Below the pieces are notes generated by a model, which saw only the letters and a program-made list of their open reading frames with translations, ran no database searches and had not been told where the DNA came from. Shown here in pieces: positions 8,701 through 9,690 of a DNA stretch of 9,690 nt; the first letter of the stretch is position 1; the number at the start of each line of letters is the position of its first letter. The stretch is from NCBI RefSeq assembly GCF_003248505.1, contig NZ_QFOA01000094.1, forward strand, positions 1-9,690, written 5' to 3'. Source of the DNA: Sphingobium sp. Its GTDB lineage: Bacteria; Pseudomonadota; Alphaproteobacteria; Sphingomonadales; Sphingomonadaceae. The position numbers and the translations under genes are program-made.

Positions 8701-8980
8701 CGGCGTGAACATGCAGGCGGCGAACCACGTCATCCACTTCACACGGACCTGGAATCCCGCGAAGGAGGATCAGGCAACCGACCGGGCATATCGGATCGGC
8801 CAGACGAAGGACGTCTTCGTCTACTATCCGACCGTCGCCGCAGGCGACTTCAAGACGTTTGACGTGAAGCTCGACGAGCTTCTGGAGCGGAAGCGTTCGC
8901 TAGCGAGCGACATGCTCAATGGCAGCGGCGAAATTGGGCTTCGCGACTTCGACGTCGACGAGTTGCGGCCCGTCGATTAG
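5759..8980 (+). CDS. zorD: Zorya protein ZorD, SNF2-family DNA-dependent ATPase/helicase
   Basis: ZorD is the SNF2-type effector of type I Zorya, a DNA-stimulated ATPase associated with degradation of invading DNA in the cytoplasm. It has 1073 residues. Residues 1-560 are an uncharacterised N-terminal half. The first RecA-like lobe begins near 565 with KHHQLEGLAWM (575-585). Walker A follows, LADDMGLGKT (601-610, Lys609), then VVAPLSLLENW (632-642), Walker B DEAQ (724-727) and CTGTPVENSL (751-760). The second lobe has KVIIFCEF (913-920), GFGVNMQAANHVIHF (980-994) and motif VI DQATDRAYRIGQ (1004-1015), with likely arginine fingers Arg1009 and Arg1012. All catalytic motifs are intact. No classical nuclease motif (HNH, PD-(D/E)XK) stands out by eye. 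The start overlaps the zorC stop by 4 nt, so translation is probably coupled. It is the last gene of the operon. Confidence 0.95.
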   Translation: MIWGRKKAKPEVRAVVTPSPVVEDSGIFLPGGGDPTPGSKAAAALLEQLADEGLAERVDGGHSLPWAQLFVLLEDEEAAKELEILRLPPPTRAVPKIVSRNSLTDRDFSVAIDGWFDVDRRPISGAKLKGGALDADGGFQLVSPEVWNLINRIRRFARRPEEERNEADQRRAWGEIRQLAVGTGASLDDFLYRTVVLTPDRLQMALRRSEGLGLVEVEPWFEGAPADWLEAFDRSGQVRDRYDLPTPDGIIQVMISPEVGTVLREVKRMPGRRVAGERAEAFLLNPIAALGPDAAAVVDEDQFEEAKQQAGIVFERFAAVTPETHGEGALGLLITSGAGEAIETREVMLEEADVIEFVEGVERNLDRGLQLFAWDEYEFELDGDSRLHCEALRRALGRREDGVITHGQVYDLSGYSERVEGIGQEKSFYSPHIAKRDDGDGWFPENLVPMIGWTDPETDQPCILPLTDELSEELRVGLESAKVTGATSVPLTGCPTPIPVREAEAIVSTFGKVRDQAAKGTFKPEVPARRGKKPTLILKSNIGQVDYREERLAALAEKPAPARLPTSLRPGVALKHHQLEGLAWMQHLLALAPDRCRGALLADDMGLGKTLQILSLVARAREEDPESPPALVVAPLSLLENWKEEAEKFLEPGTLKILTAYGEGLAGLRVDRASVDEQLRREGLVRFLRPDWLGDADLVLTTYETLRDLEFSFAREKWSVMVCDEAQKIKNPNAAMTRAAKKQQAKFRIACTGTPVENSLVDLWCLFDFVQPGLLGALNEFGATYRRPIEAKSDDDRAKVEELRGVITPQLLRRMKADVATDLKAKVVDEPSRSLDMSPFQRGLYVSAIDAFRRAGAAPGSHLALLHKLRLLCSDPDESVGSAYDPVESYRARSPKLDWLIDVLEAIRNREEKVIIFCEFKAIQRLIKHYVQEAFGIPVKIINGDTTALASAVDSRQKMIRSFQEQPGFGAIVLSPVAVGFGVNMQAANHVIHFTRTWNPAKEDQATDRAYRIGQTKDVFVYYPTVAAGDFKTFDVKLDELLERKRSLASDMLNGSGEIGLRDFDVDELRPVD

Positions 8981-9031
8981 GCGGCCGGTCGAGCCTGTGG
9001 ACTCATTGAGGGGACGATCCGCACGCGCGGT
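8981..9031. other. short convergent gap without a clear terminator
   Basis: This is a 51-nt GC-rich spacer between the zorD stop and the stop of the opposing DUF1488-like gene. I find no strong GC stem followed by a T-run on either strand. The only stem seen is five bases (TTGAG at 9007 with CTCAA at 9035). Termination may be Rho-dependent or occur inside the neighbouring gene. Confidence 0.4.
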
Positions 9032-9319
9032 TCACTCAAGATCGGCGGCAGTGATTAGGATGGGTGGCTCGCCACCTAGCCTCTTCACGAATTCGCGGCG
9101 GGCAATGCGGTGGATGTCCGTTTCGAACTCCACGAAAGTCTCGAGCGCGGTCTCCGAATCGATGCCATCCAGCTCGGGATTGAGCATCTCGCAAAGTGCG
9201 TCAGCGGTTATAAGGAACGGGACCTCGCCGAGGTCGGTCATGCCGAGGAAGCCGACGCTTTCTCGCTCGGACACCCATTCGTAGTTCCCCATCTCGAACT
9301 GGACACTGGTTTTCGTCAT
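9032..9319 (-). CDS. small DUF1488-like protein
   Basis: This is a 95-residue acidic protein from the ATG at 9319, with GAGG/GGAG purine runs just upstream. An in-frame ATG at 9376 would add 19 residues, but it lies within an inverted repeat and lacks a good ribosome site. The pattern fits DUF1488, small proteins common in alphaproteobacteria: an N-terminal strand (VQFEMGNYEWV), a central SVGF...VPFLITADALCEM, then ETALETFVEFETDIHRIARR and a final strand ILITAADLE. No enzymatic motif, signal peptide or membrane segment is present, and the family function is unknown. It converges on zorD, so it is not in the Zorya operon. It could be an ordinary chromosomal neighbour or a passenger of the defence island. 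The family call rests on pattern memory only. Confidence 0.65.
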   Translation of the reverse strand: MTKTSVQFEMGNYEWVSERESVGFLGMTDLGEVPFLITADALCEMLNPELDGIDSETALETFVEFETDIHRIARREFVKRLGGEPPILITAADLE

Positions 9320-9347
9320 CGCCTCAATGCTCCGCCAGAGGGCAGCC

Positions 9348-9357
9348 TGTGGCCACA
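9348..9357. promoter_or_regulatory. 10-bp palindrome upstream of the DUF1488-like gene
   Basis: This is a perfect palindrome, TGTGGCCACA, 29 nt upstream of the ATG at 9319 on the minus strand, where an operator or the promoter edge would lie. No regulator is encoded nearby, and a 10-bp palindrome can arise by chance. Confidence 0.15.
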
Positions 9358-9370
9358 ATACGACATTACT

Positions 9371-9424
9371 CTGCATAGTGGAACGGAGTGGAAGATCTCT
9401 TGTTCTCTCTCATCCACTATGCAG
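9371..9424. repeat. perfect 12-bp inverted repeat
   Basis: CTGCATAGTGGA at 9371-9382 is matched exactly by its reverse complement TCCACTATGCAG at 9413-9424, with 30 nt between. On the minus strand it lies 52-105 nt upstream of the DUF1488-like start at 9319, so it could form a leader hairpin or serve as a paired operator. Twelve perfect bases at this spacing are unlikely by chance. There is no T-run after either arm, so it is not a typical intrinsic terminator. Confidence 0.7.
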
Positions 9425-9433
9425 GAGAGAACA
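9401..9433. repeat. perfect 9-bp inverted repeat interlocked with the 12-bp repeat
   Basis: TGTTCTCTC at 9401-9409 pairs with GAGAGAACA at 9425-9433 around a 15-nt loop. Its left arm lies in the loop of the 12-bp repeat. Its own loop contains that repeat's right arm, and its right arm directly abuts it. With no linker between the two right arms, both full stems are unlikely to form at once. The arrangement is therefore more like two alternative hairpins than a pseudoknot. Confidence 0.6.
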
Positions 9434-9690
9434 TGAACTTGCAGCGCACGGGTGCAGGCACGGAGACGGACAGAGGTGCGCCGGCAGCGGGATCGGTCCG
9501 TAACTCTCCGCCTTTCCCGAGCCGCAGCCGATGAACCTGACTTCGACAGCATTCAGTATCGCCGCTCGCGCTCACGAGGGCAACATCGTCTATCTGTCCG
9601 TCGTCAGAACATTCGGCACAACTCGCGGCGTAGATTAGCGGAGTGCGGACCTCGTCAGGGGGTTGATGTTAGGCGGCGAACTTGCGGTGC
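9434..9690. other. terminal stretch without a convincing gene
   Basis: Two very short plus-strand frames exist. One is 9433-9534 (33 codons), with AGGAG at 9423-9427 upstream of its ATG; the other is 9531-9638 (35 codons), overlapping the first as ATGA. Neither resembles a known protein. The start of the first sits in the right arm of the 9-bp repeat. At the far edge, 9669-9690 on the minus strand could be the last codons of a gene ending HRKFAA and stop, which is too short to assign. No tRNA, CRISPR or terminator is seen. Confidence 0.4.

Noticed and set aside
9316..9552. Minus-strand frame of 78 codons overlapping the upstream part of the DUF1488-like gene.
   Set aside because: It is rich in Arg/Ser/Cys, crosses both inverted repeats and has no ribosome site or family resemblance.
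9669..9690. Possible last codons of a minus-strand gene (HRKFAA and stop) entering from the right edge.
   Set aside because: Seven codons are far too few to support a gene or a family; the sequence to the right is needed.

Overview
This window carries a complete, intact type I Zorya anti-phage defence operon, zorA-zorB-zorC-zorD, on the + strand from 1394 to 8980. A divergently transcribed TerB_N-domain gene lies to its left (35-1201, - strand). A small convergent DUF1488-like gene lies to its right (9032-9319, - strand). The high GC content, the codon choice and the DUF1488-type neighbour point to an alphaproteobacterium (Rhizobiales/Sphingomonadales-like). That placement is inference, because no rRNA or other marker gene is present.

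Layout. 1-34 is the edge of the window. 35-1201 is a 388-residue protein with an N-terminal extension and one TerB_N domain; it ends right after that domain with a short tail that does not look like the family. 1202-1393 is an AT-richer divergent intergenic region with a 16-bp palindrome and weak promoter-like hexamers. 1394-8980 is the Zorya operon: a 5-nt gap between zorA and zorB, a 13-nt overlap between zorB and zorC, and a 4-nt ATGA overlap between zorC and zorD, so one translationally coupled transcript is likely. 8981-9031 is a short convergent gap with no clear terminator. 9032-9319 is the DUF1488-like gene. 9320-9690 has no convincing gene. It holds a 10-bp palindrome, two interlocking perfect inverted repeats (12 bp and 9 bp arms) and two dubious mini-ORFs.

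How the genes should work together (family knowledge). ZorA (MotA/ExbB-like, three membrane segments and a long cytoplasmic helical tail) and ZorB (MotB/OmpA-like, one membrane segment with a proton-carrying Asp and a peptidoglycan-binding domain) form an inner-membrane proton-driven rotary motor anchored in the wall. It is thought to sense phage-induced envelope disturbance and signal through the ZorA tail. ZorC (EH-signature protein) and ZorD (SNF2-family ATPase linked to DNA degradation) are the cytoplasmic effectors that engage invading DNA. All key motifs I looked for are intact: the ZorB membrane Asp, the ZorC Glu/His pair, and the ZorD Walker A, DEAQ and motif VI. The system therefore looks functional. 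Less described points are the TerB_N neighbour, the separate C-terminal module of ZorC, the long uncharacterised N-terminal half of ZorD, and the repeat structure upstream of the DUF1488 gene.
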